Numbered from the stretch's first letter, positions 8,177 to 17,162 are shown. The stretch is 64,000 nucleotides of DNA from Aquabacterium humicola (GCF_030167915.1 NZ_JARGNB010000005.1:124001-188000), one strand, 5' to 3'. Notes: a model not told the origin generated them from the sequence alone. Program-made: numbers and translations.

Positions 8177-9163
8177 TCAACCTTCTGTGGCCGCCCGCCG
8201 GAGTTCGCGACGAAGCTGCGTGCCGGCGAGGTAGTGCGTGATGGTGTGCCGCCACTTGCCCCAGTTCGACTCCTCGATGTCGACCACCCGCTTGCCGCTC
8301 ACTTCGGCATAGTCGTTGACGAACTTCGGATCCGCGCCGCACACCGGATCGAGCGGGTCGTAGACATTGATCCAGTGCCCCAGCTTCTCGGCCGGAAAAT
8401 CGACACTGTCCTGGCCCTGGGCCTTCAGTTCGTCCTGGACCTCCTGGACCCCGAGCGGCGAACCCAGCGTGAACAGCGTATCGACCGGCGGGCATTCCGC
8501 GCAATTGCGCAGCACGTCGTAGGCCAGCATCGTGCCCATGCTGTGCGAGACGACGATCACACGATCGGCCTGCTGCCGCGCCTGCGCGACCTGCGCCAGC
8601 ACGAGCGAGCGCAGGTGCTGGCGCACCTTCACGCGCTGGCCACCGGGGCTGTCGAACTCCTTGTCGAACAGGTAGTAGTAGGCCTCCATCGCAGCCTTCT
8701 TGATCACGGCCTGCTTGATCGGCTCGGGCAGCCAGCTGGCGATCTCGAGACCCGCCGCCGCGGCGCCCTCGTGCGTCGAAGGCGGCGCCGGCTGGAGCAC
8801 GGGCTGTGCGCTCAGCTTGGCCTCGAAGCCGGCCAGGAAAGCAGCTTCACGCGCGTTGGCCGGCACGGCGGCCGGCGCCGGCGCATCGGCACCACCGAGC
8901 ACCTCGGCCCGCACGACTTCGAGCCCCTCGAAGGACTCGTAAGCGGAGTAGTCCGTGTCGTACGCCTTGCCGTAGAAGACATCGGCCCAATACACGAAGT
9001 GATCGGTGATGCCCTCGGCCTCGAGCACCAGCCCATCGTTCGGCGGCTCAAACGCCGACGGCATCGGGTTGTCCCGCCCGAGCCAGTCGATCCAGATCTC
9101 GCGCAGTTTCTCGGGCGGCGGCTTCTTCGCCAGGCCGTGGATGAAAACGATGGCAGCGCTCAC
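8177..9163 (-). CDS. Alpha/beta hydrolase (lipase/PGAP1-like) of a putative conflict system
   Basis: A 328-residue protein starting at GTG 9163, which follows GGGAGGT at good spacing; the longer opening to 9304 lacks a ribosome site and would run into the divergent promoter region. 'AAIVFIHGLAKKPP' is the first strand and oxyanion loop. 'VIVVSHSMGTMLAYDVL' carries the nucleophile Ser in SHSMG. 'NVYDPLDPVCG' offers the Asp and 'HTITHYLAGT' the His. There is no signal peptide, so it acts inside the cell, perhaps on a lipid or ester. It is the first gene of the leftward unit and faces the TIR-like gene across 152 bp. Confidence 0.78.
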   Translation of the reverse strand: MSAAIVFIHGLAKKPPPEKLREIWIDWLGRDNPMPSAFEPPNDGLVLEAEGITDHFVYWADVFYGKAYDTDYSAYESFEGLEVVRAEVLGGADAPAPAAVPANAREAAFLAGFEAKLSAQPVLQPAPPSTHEGAAAAGLEIASWLPEPIKQAVIKKAAMEAYYYLFDKEFDSPGGQRVKVRQHLRSLVLAQVAQARQQADRVIVVSHSMGTMLAYDVLRNCAECPPVDTLFTLGSPLGVQEVQDELKAQGQDSVDFPAEKLGHWINVYDPLDPVCGADPKFVNDYAEVSGKRVVDIEESNWGKWRHTITHYLAGTQLRRELRRAATEG

Positions 9164-9315
9164 GAGACCTCCCGCATCGGGGCGACGGAAAGGCGACTTT
9201 GCCTCGCAGGACAAAGAGTGCGCAAGCTGCGCTGTCGTCAATTGTGAGGAACCGGACGAGAACCCAGGCCACGCATTCGGCCCGCGACTCCTATGCTTTC
9301 CCATCGGAGACGACC
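9164..9315. promoter_or_regulatory. Divergent control region of the putative conflict system
   Basis: This 152-bp gap separates the hydrolase start (GTG at 9163, leftward) from the TIR/SLOG gene start (ATG at 9316, rightward) and must hold both promoters. It is less GC-rich than most spacers here. I could not identify convincing -35/-10 pairs or a palindromic operator. Confidence 0.45.
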
Positions 9316-11349
9316 ATGCCCCTCTACTCCCTGTTCATCGTGCGTCCCTTCGGCATCAAGGGCGGCTTCGATTTCGACCTCGTCGAATCGGCCCTGATCC
9401 GTCCCGCACTGGCGAAGCTCGAAGCGCGCCACGGCATTCGCGTGACTGGCGGAACCACCGGGGAGATCGTCAAGCAGGGAAACATTCGCACGGACATGTT
9501 CCGCCAGCTCGTGGTCAGTGATCTCGTGATCGCCGACGTGTCCATCCACAACGCCAACGTGTTCTACGAGCTTGGCATCCGCCACGGCCTGCAACAGCGA
9601 CACACCGTGCTGCTGCGATCGGAAGTCGACGACAAGAACTCCTATCCCTTCGACCTGCAGAGCGACCGCTATTTCCTGTACGACCGCGAGAAGCTCGCGG
9701 ACGGCGTGGACCGGCTCGCCGAGACACTTCGGCTCAGCCTTGCCGACCCGGGCAAGGACAGTCCGGTCTTCCAGCAACTGCCCAAGCTCAGGCCGCACGC
9801 GCGCAGCGAACTGATACCGGCGCCGGCAGATTTCCAGGAGGAGATCGCGCGCGCAGTCAGCACGCGCGATGTCGGCAAGCTGCGTCTGATGGCGCAGGAG
9901 CTCGACGGCCTCGAGTGGCGAACCGAAGGCTTGCGCCTGGTGGGCAATGCGCAGTTCATGCTGAAGGCGAACCATGGTGCGCGGGTGACGTTCGAAGCCT
10001 TGCGCGAGGTCGACCCGAACGATCTGCTGGCGAACCAGCGCCTGGGAACGATCTACCAGCGCCTGTCGCGCACCGCACCTGAAACGGACCGGGCGGACCT
10101 GCTGACGCGTTCCGACCTGGCGGTGAAGCAGGCACTCGCGGCGGCCGGCAACGGTGTCGACCGAGCCGAGGCACAAGCGCTGCTCGGCAGCAACGCCAAG
10201 ACTCGCTGGATCGACGAATGCCGCGCTGCCGCGCCCGCCTCGCTCGCGCGGCAGGCCCTGCGCTCGGCCCACCTGCAGAATGCCCTCGATGCCTACCTCG
10301 GTGCGATGCGCCATCGGCTGGATCGCCACTACCCGGCCATCAATGTGCTCGCGTTGCTGAAGATCCAGGCCGCGCTGGCGGCCGCAGAACCCCAGGTCTG
10401 GCAGGCGCGCTTCGAGGGCAACGACGATGCCGCGCGCGCCTTGCAGCAGCGTACGCGCACCGCCGATCGCGTGGCCGCACTGCTCGAGCTGGCGCTCGAC
10501 CGCGACCCTGTGGTTGGCCGCCCGGCGGATCTGGATGACTGGGGCAAGAGCAGCATCGCCGAACTCGTCCTGCTGACACGGCCGGACGACGAAGAGCGTG
10601 TTCGCGCAGCCTACGTTGGCGCGCTCAGCTCGGCAGACCAGTTCACGGTCGAAGCCACGCGCCGGAATCTCGAAGTCTTCCAGCACCTGGAGTTGTTCGA
10701 GCCGGCGACGAGCGCTGCCCTGCAGGAAGTCGCGAGCCTGCACCCGGCGGTGGATCCGCCTCCGCCACAGCGTGTCGTGCTCTTCACCGGGCACATGGTC
10801 GACCGCCTCGGGCGCCCCCATCCCCGTTTCCCACGCACCGAACGCGCAGAGCAGATCGCGCAGCAGATGATCCGGAAGGCCTTGGAGGAAGAGTCGAATC
10901 TCGGCCCCATCTCGCTGGCGCTCGCCGGCGGTGCATGCGGTGCGGACATCCTGTTCCATGAAGCCGCCGCTGCAGCCGGCATCGACCACAAGGTGTGGCT
11001 GGCACTGCCCCCTGATCGTTTTCAGGTCACCTCGGTGCAGCATGGCGGACCTTCGTGGGTGGAGCGCTTCAGCCAACTGCGTGCGACAGCCGCGGCGCGC
11101 GTACTGCAAGATGCCGAGAGCATGCCGCTGTGGCTTGCCGAGCACGGGGGCTACGATGTGTGGCAGCGCAACAATCTCTGGATGATGTTCACCGCCCTCT
11201 CGCTTCAGGCCAGCCATCTCACGCTGATTGCACTGTTCAATCCCGTCCTCGATGCCGACGGTCCCGGCGGAACCCGTCATCTGCTCCAGGAAGCGCGGAA
11301 GCACCAGTTCAAGGTGGTCGAGCTCGACGCGCGAGAGCTGCTCGGCTAG
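9316..11349 (+). CDS. TIR/deoxyribosyltransferase-like + TPR + SLOG-like three-domain protein
   Basis: A 677-residue cytoplasmic protein; ATG 9316 follows GGAGA. Residues 1-140 form a Rossmann-like domain with 'SDLVIADVSIHNANVFYELGIRH' (68-90, here split for length: SDLVIADVS then NVFYELGIRH). This is the pattern of nucleoside deoxyribosyltransferase/TIR-like enzymes, and Glu85 matches their catalytic Glu. Residues about 190-440 are helical repeats with 'HYPAINVLALLKI', again TRAFs-binding-like. Residues about 515-677 resemble a SLOG/DprA-like nucleotide-binding fold ('LSLALAGGACGADILFHEAA'). Predicted role: sensing and/or cleaving a nucleotide signal such as NAD in a conflict system with the divergent protease and hydrolase. 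Its stop interlocks with that of the convergent deacetylase gene. Confidence 0.75.
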   Translation: MPLYSLFIVRPFGIKGGFDFDLVESALIRPALAKLEARHGIRVTGGTTGEIVKQGNIRTDMFRQLVVSDLVIADVSIHNANVFYELGIRHGLQQRHTVLLRSEVDDKNSYPFDLQSDRYFLYDREKLADGVDRLAETLRLSLADPGKDSPVFQQLPKLRPHARSELIPAPADFQEEIARAVSTRDVGKLRLMAQELDGLEWRTEGLRLVGNAQFMLKANHGARVTFEALREVDPNDLLANQRLGTIYQRLSRTAPETDRADLLTRSDLAVKQALAAAGNGVDRAEAQALLGSNAKTRWIDECRAAAPASLARQALRSAHLQNALDAYLGAMRHRLDRHYPAINVLALLKIQAALAAAEPQVWQARFEGNDDAARALQQRTRTADRVAALLELALDRDPVVGRPADLDDWGKSSIAELVLLTRPDDEERVRAAYVGALSSADQFTVEATRRNLEVFQHLELFEPATSAALQEVASLHPAVDPPPPQRVVLFTGHMVDRLGRPHPRFPRTERAEQIAQQMIRKALEEESNLGPISLALAGGACGADILFHEAAAAAGIDHKVWLALPPDRFQVTSVQHGGPSWVERFSQLRATAAARVLQDAESMPLWLAEHGGYDVWQRNNLWMMFTALSLQASHLTLIALFNPVLDADGPGGTRHLLQEARKHQFKVVELDARELLG

Positions 11350-12194
11350 CGCCGACGCACCCAACGCGCCACATCCCCGAAGGTCGCCACCCAGTAGCGC
11401 TGCGGATGCGCGGCCAGGTGCCGCAGCAGGCGCTGGTGCGCGTCGACCGGGATCGACAGGTAGTCGCCGCCGATGCCGTGCAGGATGATGCTGGCCAGTG
11501 CGCGGCCGTTCGAACCGGCCGCCGCGCGTTCGACGAAGCCGATCAGCGCATCCGCGTCGGCATTCACCGGCGCCCAGGAGCCGATCGCATGCAGGTCCTG
11601 CGCCAGCACGTCGGCGGTCACGCCACCCTCGCTGACCTTGATCGCGACGAACATCGGCTTCACCAGTGGCAGGAACGGCTCGCCGCCGGCCAGCACGTCG
11701 CCGCAGGGCGCGGTGAAGGTGCGTTCGGTGCGACCGTCGATCGCGTGCAGGAAGGCATTGGCCGTGGCGATCTCGTCGCGCACCGCGGCGGCCGTGGTGC
11801 GGTCGAGGTCGCGCGGCGGCGTCACCCAGTCACGGCCGGGGCCGGCCGTGCGCGAGCAGGGGTGGAAGACGGTGTGGTTGCCCAGCTCGTGGCCGGTCCG
11901 GGCGGCGGCGCGCCATTCCGGCAGGCGCTTCGCGACCGTCTCGCTGGCCAGCGTCAGGTAGAAGCTGGCCTTCAGGCCGAGCGCATCGAGCGCCGGCAGC
12001 GCATGGTTCAGCTGCGACGGCAGCGCATCGTCGTAGGACAGGCTGACGGCGATGCGGGCACCGCCGGGCCAGGCGAACGGCGTGTCGGATGGCCGCTGCG
12101 ATTGCGCGTCAGCACGAGGCGCGCCACAGAAGGCCACCAGCGCCAGCAACACCACCCGCACGAACGCGAGGCGCTGCCGCGCGCGGCGGCTCAC
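11346..12194 (-). CDS. Exported polysaccharide deacetylase (NodB-like)
   Basis: A 282-residue protein. The start is GTG 12194, whose GTGA overlaps the TGA stop of the halogenase-like gene upstream, so it is coupled to it. Residues 1-30 are a signal peptide ending at ADAQ. The NodB fold shows the metal-binding Asp in 'VSLSYDDALP' and the His pair in 'HELGNHTVFHPCS' (HxxxNHTxxH-type), with 'TAPCGDVLAGG' further on. It would remove acetyl or similar groups from a polysaccharide in the periplasm. It ends the six-gene leftward run that starts with the TonB receptor, fitting glucan processing. Confidence 0.8.
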   Translation of the reverse strand: MSRRARQRLAFVRVVLLALVAFCGAPRADAQSQRPSDTPFAWPGGARIAVSLSYDDALPSQLNHALPALDALGLKASFYLTLASETVAKRLPEWRAAARTGHELGNHTVFHPCSRTAGPGRDWVTPPRDLDRTTAAAVRDEIATANAFLHAIDGRTERTFTAPCGDVLAGGEPFLPLVKPMFVAIKVSEGGVTADVLAQDLHAIGSWAPVNADADALIGFVERAAAGSNGRALASIILHGIGGDYLSIPVDAHQRLLRHLAAHPQRYWVATFGDVARWVRRR

Positions 12195-13765
12195 CGCTGC
12201 ATCGCCGCCGCCGGCACGCTGCCGGCCGCGCCGACCCCCATCCGCGCAGCGGCGGCGGCGCAGTAGTCGCGCACGTAGGCCTCGTGCTTCGGCAGCTGCA
12301 TCACCGTGCGCTGCACGCCGGCGCGGATGCTCTCGAGGAAGTGCCCCAGCTCCTCGTCGCCCATCAGGTCGGCGGTGGCATTGCCGCGGCGCGGCACGAT
12401 GCCCTGCCCCAGCATCACCTGGATCCACGAGTTCTCGGCGAACAGCTCGTTCGGTGCGCGGAACACGCGGCCGCTTTCCTGGAACAGCTCGATGCGCTGG
12501 CGCAGCGACGCGGGGATGTCCATCTCGCGGCAGGCGCGCCAGAACGCGGTGTCGTCGCGCTGCGTCACGTGGTAATGCAGCACGATGAAATCGCGGATGT
12601 GCTCCATCTCCCAGCGCGTCTGGCGGTTGTATTCGTCGACGTCGGCGTCGCAGATGCCCTCGGACGGGAACAGCTGCATCAGCTTGATCGCGCCGCGCTG
12701 GATCAGGTGGATGCTGGTCGATTCCAGCGGCTCGATGAAGCCGCCGGCCAGGCCGATGGCGACCACGTTGCCGCGCCAGGCTTGCGCACGCTGGCCGGGC
12801 CGGAACTTCAGCACCCGCGGCGGCGCGAGGACCTCGCCCTCGATGCGATCGAGCAGCAGGCGCTTCGCGTCTTCGTCCGCGAGGTGCCTGCTCGAATACA
12901 CCATGCCGTTGCCGACGCGGTGCTGCAGCGGAATGCGCCATTGCCAGCCGGCTTCGCGGGCGATCGAGCGGGTGTAGGGAATGGCCTCGCTGACAGACGC
13001 TGTCTGCGCCGCGACCGCCGAATCGCAGGGCAGCCAGTGCGACCAGTCCTCGTAGGGCACGCCCATCGTCGCGCCGATCAGGAGCGAGCGGAAGCCGGTG
13101 CAATCGATGAACAGGTCGCCCTCGATCTCGCGGCCGCCGTCGAGCCTGAGCGCCTTGACATGTCCTCGATGGTGGCCACCGTCTTCATGCGTCAGCACGT
13201 CGACGATCCTGCCTTCCACCCGCTGCACGCCCAGCGGCTCGCTGAAGCCGCGCAGGAAACGCGCATAGCGTGTCGCGTCGAGGTGGAACGCGTAGTTCAT
13301 GCCGGCGCGCGGCAGGTGCGCGAAGCGGCCTTCGCGCGCGGCGAGGTGCTCGGCGCAATAGTCGCCGTATTCGGGCGAGGCCAGGCCGCGCTCGCGGCCC
13401 TTCAACCAGAAGTGCTGGAAGCCGGCGCTCCAGTGGTCGCGGCCGGTCAGGCCGAAGGAATGGATGTACTGGTGGTCCTTCGCGCGCCAATGCTCGAAGC
13501 CGATGCCCAGCTTGAAGGTGGCCAGGGTCGCGGCCATGAACTCCTGCTCGTTCAGCTCGAGCAGGTCGTGGTAGACCAGCAGCGTCGGGATCGTCGCCTC
13601 GCCGACGCCGACGGTGCCGATCTCGTCGGACTCGACCAGCGTGATCTGCAGCCGCTTGCCCAGCGTCTTGCCCAGCAGCGCGGCGACCATCCAGCCGGCG
13701 GTGCCGCCGCCGGCGATGACCACGCGGCGGGTCGGCGTGCGGGTGCTCGAAGGCGTCGGGTTCAT
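12191..13765 (-). CDS. Flavin-dependent tryptophan-halogenase-family protein (copy 1)
   Basis: A 524-residue protein; ATG 13765 follows GGAGA. The FAD-binding GGGTAG lies at 19-24. Lys85 in 'TFKLGIGFEHW' matches the halogenase catalytic Lys, and 'GWQWRIPL' at 273-280 is the WxWxIP motif that separates halogenases from monooxygenases. All hallmarks are thus present, so it could oxidise chloride or bromide, but the context is a TonB/SapC sugar locus, where this family is often found without a known product. A partner flavin reductase is not seen nearby. Substrate is unknown. Second-last gene of the operon. Confidence 0.82.
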   Translation of the reverse strand: MNPTPSSTRTPTRRVVIAGGGTAGWMVAALLGKTLGKRLQITLVESDEIGTVGVGEATIPTLLVYHDLLELNEQEFMAATLATFKLGIGFEHWRAKDHQYIHSFGLTGRDHWSAGFQHFWLKGRERGLASPEYGDYCAEHLAAREGRFAHLPRAGMNYAFHLDATRYARFLRGFSEPLGVQRVEGRIVDVLTHEDGGHHRGHVKALRLDGGREIEGDLFIDCTGFRSLLIGATMGVPYEDWSHWLPCDSAVAAQTASVSEAIPYTRSIAREAGWQWRIPLQHRVGNGMVYSSRHLADEDAKRLLLDRIEGEVLAPPRVLKFRPGQRAQAWRGNVVAIGLAGGFIEPLESTSIHLIQRGAIKLMQLFPSEGICDADVDEYNRQTRWEMEHIRDFIVLHYHVTQRDDTAFWRACREMDIPASLRQRIELFQESGRVFRAPNELFAENSWIQVMLGQGIVPRRGNATADLMGDEELGHFLESIRAGVQRTVMQLPKHEAYVRDYCAAAAARMGVGAAGSVPAAAMQR

Positions 13766-13794
13766 CGGCGGGTCTCCGTGTCGTTCGGGTCGGG

Positions 13795-14820
13795 TCAGCG
13801 ATTGAGCTTCTGCAGCAGCTGGGCGCGCAGCCGGCGCGACGCGTCGGCATCCAGCGGCGCCAGCACGCCGCGCGCGTGCTCGGGGATGTGGGCCGCGGTC
13901 ATGTCGTCGGCGCCGAACACGTAGTGCTCGAACAGCGCGCGCCACGCGTCGCGCTGCTCGGGCGGCAGCTCGCGCACGCACATCATCGTGTGCAGCAGCG
14001 CGGCCACCGGCGCATCCATGTGGGCCGGCGAGCGCCGCCACCAGTAGTTCACCAGGACGTTGAACGGCGCGGTGGCCTCGACGTGGTGCCACCACAGGCT
14101 GGGGATCAGGATCGCGTCGCCCGGGGCCAGCTCGGCGCCGCGGGCACGGCGCGCGGCCTCGGCATAACGCGGGAAACGCTCGAGGTCGGGGGCGTTGATG
14201 TCGACGAGACTGACCGGCTGGCCGGCGGGTGTGAAGTCGAGCGGGCCGACGTAGAGGTTGGCCACCTCGGCCGGCTCGAACAGCGTGAAGCGGCGCCGGC
14301 CGGCGACCACGCAGGCCAGATTGGCCGGCAGGTCCTGGTGCGCGGCGATGCGCGTGCGGTTGCCCAGCCACACGCTCATCAGCGGCTGCAGGATCGGGCC
14401 GAAGCCCAGGTCGTTGTGCGCGCGGAAATCCGGCAGGCAGGTGTCGACGGTCGTCGAGCCGACGTAGATCGCCGGCGCGTCCGCATCGCCATGAACCTGC
14501 GCCAGCGCGTCCAGCACCGCACCGAAGGGCTGCCGCTCGGCGCGGAAGTTGAAGTCGGTGAAGGCCTCGTCGTAGAAGAAGCGGCCGCGGATCTCGGGCG
14601 GGCCGATCCAGGCATTGACGGTGGCGTCGCGCCAGCTGCGGCGCAGCAGCTCGCTGATCGCGGTATCGCCTTCCAGGGCCGCCTGCACGGCGGGCCAGGG
14701 GCGCACGAGGCCACGGATCACCAGCGGCTCGGTGGCGTCCAGCAGCGCAACCGGCAGCGCGGCCGGATCGATGCCGGACACTTCGCGCACCGGCGTCGGC
14801 ATCGGCAGGTGGACGCTCAT
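13795..14820 (-). CDS. Cupin-like (JmjC-type, cupin_8) protein
   Basis: A 341-residue protein of the JmjC/FIH-like cupin group. The Fe-binding HxD is visible in 'IAAHQDLPANLACVVAGRRRF', and the distal His in 'PSLWWHHVEATAPFNVLVNYWW'. This suggests a 2-oxoglutarate/Fe(II) oxygenase fold, though activity is unproven for this subgroup. It lies between SapC and halogenase copy 1 with a 29-base gap to the latter. This order (TonB receptor, halogenase, SapC, cupin, halogenase) recurs in sugar-uptake loci of several Proteobacteria by my recollection. Confidence 0.78.
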   Translation of the reverse strand: MSVHLPMPTPVREVSGIDPAALPVALLDATEPLVIRGLVRPWPAVQAALEGDTAISELLRRSWRDATVNAWIGPPEIRGRFFYDEAFTDFNFRAERQPFGAVLDALAQVHGDADAPAIYVGSTTVDTCLPDFRAHNDLGFGPILQPLMSVWLGNRTRIAAHQDLPANLACVVAGRRRFTLFEPAEVANLYVGPLDFTPAGQPVSLVDINAPDLERFPRYAEAARRARGAELAPGDAILIPSLWWHHVEATAPFNVLVNYWWRRSPAHMDAPVAALLHTMMCVRELPPEQRDAWRALFEHYVFGADDMTAAHIPEHARGVLAPLDADASRRLRAQLLQKLNR

Positions 14821-14828
14821 GTCGGATG

Positions 14829-15554
14829 TCAGCCGGCGCGGCGGTTTCGGCGGTTGCGGCGCTCGACCAGCGCGCGCAGCTGCGACAGCGAGGCGATCTG
14901 CATGTGGATCGGCATCAGGTGGCCGTCGCGGCTCAGGCGCTCCAGCGTCGCGCCGTCCAGGGCCGCGAGGCGCTCCTCGTCGATCGTGTAGAAGCCGGCG
15001 AGCCGGTGCGTCGAGCCGTCGTCGAGCTCGACGTCGAAGACGAAGGATTCCAGCAGCTTCAGCTGCAACAGCGTTTCGACGAAGGCCGGCGTCGCGCCGA
15101 TGCCGTCGTTGAGCGTGCGCAGCAGCGAGGTGATGCGCTCGAGGTAGTCGCTGGAGCCGCCATGGGTGCGGAACAGCGACTCGCCGGCGGCACCGTCCAC
15201 CAGCCGCGGACTGTCCATGTCGACGTGCAGCATCAGGCTCTCGCGGCCCTCGTGCACGCTGCGGCCGATCAGGAAGGGCTCGCGCTCGATGGCCATCGGC
15301 AGGTACGCGGCATCCCAGCCGGTCGCGGACAGGAACAGGTTCTCGCCGGCCTCGAAGCCGAACAGCGCCAGCGGCTGGAAGCCGGTGCCGTCCGCGGTCT
15401 TCTGGAACACGATCGGGTAATGCGCCTGCACGCTGCGGAACTCGGCAGGAAAGGTGATCGCCGACATCACCGCGTCGCCGAGCTCGGGCGTGCGTTCGGT
15501 GCGCACGCGCAGGTCGCGGTGGTCGATGTTGTTCAGCAGCACGGGGCGGGTCAT
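14829..15554 (-). CDS. SapC family protein
   Basis: A 241-residue protein of the SapC family, named after a Caulobacter/Campylobacter S-layer-associated gene. Typical stretches are 'HRDLRVRT', 'ITFPAEFRSVQAHYPIVFQ' and 'FDVELDDGSTHRLAGFYTIDEERL'. The ATG at 15554 is preferred to an upstream TTG at 15569, which lacks a ribosome site. No signal peptide is seen. The biochemical role is unknown; family members sit beside halogenase-like and TonB-receptor genes, as here. The next gene starts eight bases downstream, so it is operon-linked. Confidence 0.8.
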   Translation of the reverse strand: MTRPVLLNNIDHRDLRVRTERTPELGDAVMSAITFPAEFRSVQAHYPIVFQKTADGTGFQPLALFGFEAGENLFLSATGWDAAYLPMAIEREPFLIGRSVHEGRESLMLHVDMDSPRLVDGAAGESLFRTHGGSSDYLERITSLLRTLNDGIGATPAFVETLLQLKLLESFVFDVELDDGSTHRLAGFYTIDEERLAALDGATLERLSRDGHLMPIHMQIASLSQLRALVERRNRRNRRAG

Positions 15555-15578
15555 CGGGTTTGCTCGCAAGGAGAAGGA

Positions 15579-17126
15579 TCAGACGGCGGACTGGCCGTGG
15601 CGGCGGATGTGCTCGATCAACGCGCGGTGGTCGGGCAGTCCGGCGAGCATACGGCGCGTCAGGTCGGCAGCGGCACGGAAATGGCCGTCCGCCGTGCGAT
15701 CGGGCCGCGGCAGCGTGTCGGGGCGAAAGCCCATGCCGTAGAGCACGTACTGCCAGCTGGCCGACGGGAACACCTCGTCGTTGCGCGTCAGGTCCACCCG
15801 CGATGGGCTGCGGTGCCGCCAGAGCTGCAGTTGCTCCTGAAGGCGCGCGGGCATCGACGCCTCGCGGCGGTTGTCGCGCCAGAAGTCGCTGTCGTCGCGC
15901 CTCGACAGCGCGTAGTGCAGCTTCAGGAACTCGATGATGCGGGCCCAGCGGTAGGTGAACGCCTCGTTGAAGCGGCGCGCGACGATGTCCACCGCCGCGC
16001 GGTCGCGCGGGAAGTCGTCGGCCAGCATGGCCGCCGAGAGTTCGATCAGCGCGAGGGCCGAGGCTTCCAGCGGTTCGATGAAGCCGGCCGACAGACCGAT
16101 CGCGACGCAGTTGCGGTGCCAGAAGTGTTCACGGTGACCGGGGTCGAACGAGATCTTGCGCGGGGCGCCGATGTCGCGCGGGCCACCGCTCGCCGCGATG
16201 TAGGCGCGCAGCGCCGCTTCGGCGGACGCGTCATCGGTGTGCGCGCTCGAATAGACGTGGCCGATGCCGCGCCGGCTCGACAGCCCGATGTCCCAGATCC
16301 AGCCCGCGGCCTGGGCGGTCGAGATGGTCTGCGATGCAATCGGCGCATCGTCACGTGCATACGGCACCTGCAGCGCCAACGCGGTGTCGCAGAACAGCAC
16401 GTGGCGCTGCGAGACGAAAGGCACGCCGAAGTGCCGGCCGAGCAGCAATGACGGCAGCCCCGTGCAGTCGACGAAGAGATCGCCGGCCACGAGGCCATGG
16501 TCGCGTGTCTTCAGCGCGGCGATGTCGCCGTTGTCGCGCGACTCGATCGCCACCATCTCGTCGAGCACATGCTGCACGCCCAGGCGCTCGACGCAGTGCG
16601 TGCGCAGCCACGGGCCGAACTTGCCGGCATCGAAGTGGTAGGCGTAGTTCGCGATCGACGCGTACTCGGGTGTCTGGGCCTGCTTCGGCGCACGATGCTC
16701 GGCACACAGATGCGGCTGCGGGCCCACGAGGTCGGCGAAGGGCACGTGCGCGGGGCCGTGCAGCCAGCCGGCGACGAGGTCGGCGTCGCCGTAGCCCTCG
16801 GGCAGCGTGAACGGGTGGTAGTAGCGATCGCCGTCGGCCAGCGGATCGCGGCCGCCGATCCAGCGGTCGAAGCGCGACCCCTGCTTGAAGCTGGCGTCGC
16901 ATTCGCGCACCAGCCCCGCTTCGCTGACGCCGATGGTGCGCAGCGTGTCGCGCATCGTCGGCCAGGTGCCTTCGCCGACGCCGATCGGCGCGCGGTCGGG
17001 CGATTCGAGCAGCGTGACCTGCAGGCCGCCCGGCTCGCCCGCCGGGTGGCGCGCGGCGAGCACACCCGCCACGAGCCAGCCGGCGGACCCACCGCCGACG
17101 ATCACCACCTGGCGGACCTGCTGCAT
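15579..17126 (-). CDS. Flavin-dependent tryptophan-halogenase-family protein (copy 2)
   Basis: A 515-residue protein with GGGSAG at 11-16 for FAD, Lys81 in 'ASFKQGSRFDRW' at the catalytic Lys position, and 'GWIWDIGL' at 275-282 as the WxWxI motif. It is clearly diverged from copy 1, so the pair is not a recent duplication. It lies directly after the TonB receptor gene (36-base gap) and before SapC. Function in the glucan locus is unknown; it could modify a ligand, a receptor or an aromatic compound. Confidence 0.8.
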   Translation of the reverse strand: MQQVRQVVIVGGGSAGWLVAGVLAARHPAGEPGGLQVTLLESPDRAPIGVGEGTWPTMRDTLRTIGVSEAGLVRECDASFKQGSRFDRWIGGRDPLADGDRYYHPFTLPEGYGDADLVAGWLHGPAHVPFADLVGPQPHLCAEHRAPKQAQTPEYASIANYAYHFDAGKFGPWLRTHCVERLGVQHVLDEMVAIESRDNGDIAALKTRDHGLVAGDLFVDCTGLPSLLLGRHFGVPFVSQRHVLFCDTALALQVPYARDDAPIASQTISTAQAAGWIWDIGLSSRRGIGHVYSSAHTDDASAEAALRAYIAASGGPRDIGAPRKISFDPGHREHFWHRNCVAIGLSAGFIEPLEASALALIELSAAMLADDFPRDRAAVDIVARRFNEAFTYRWARIIEFLKLHYALSRRDDSDFWRDNRREASMPARLQEQLQLWRHRSPSRVDLTRNDEVFPSASWQYVLYGMGFRPDTLPRPDRTADGHFRAAADLTRRMLAGLPDHRALIEHIRRHGQSAV

Positions 17127-17162
17127 CGAACCCCCTCGCCTACTGCGCCGACGCCAGCGGCG

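Noticed and set aside
11346-13103. A 585-residue frame suggesting an N-terminal extension of the deacetylase
   Set aside because: The region above 12194 is out of frame with the halogenase gene it overlaps, and a signal peptide begins at the GTG at 12194.
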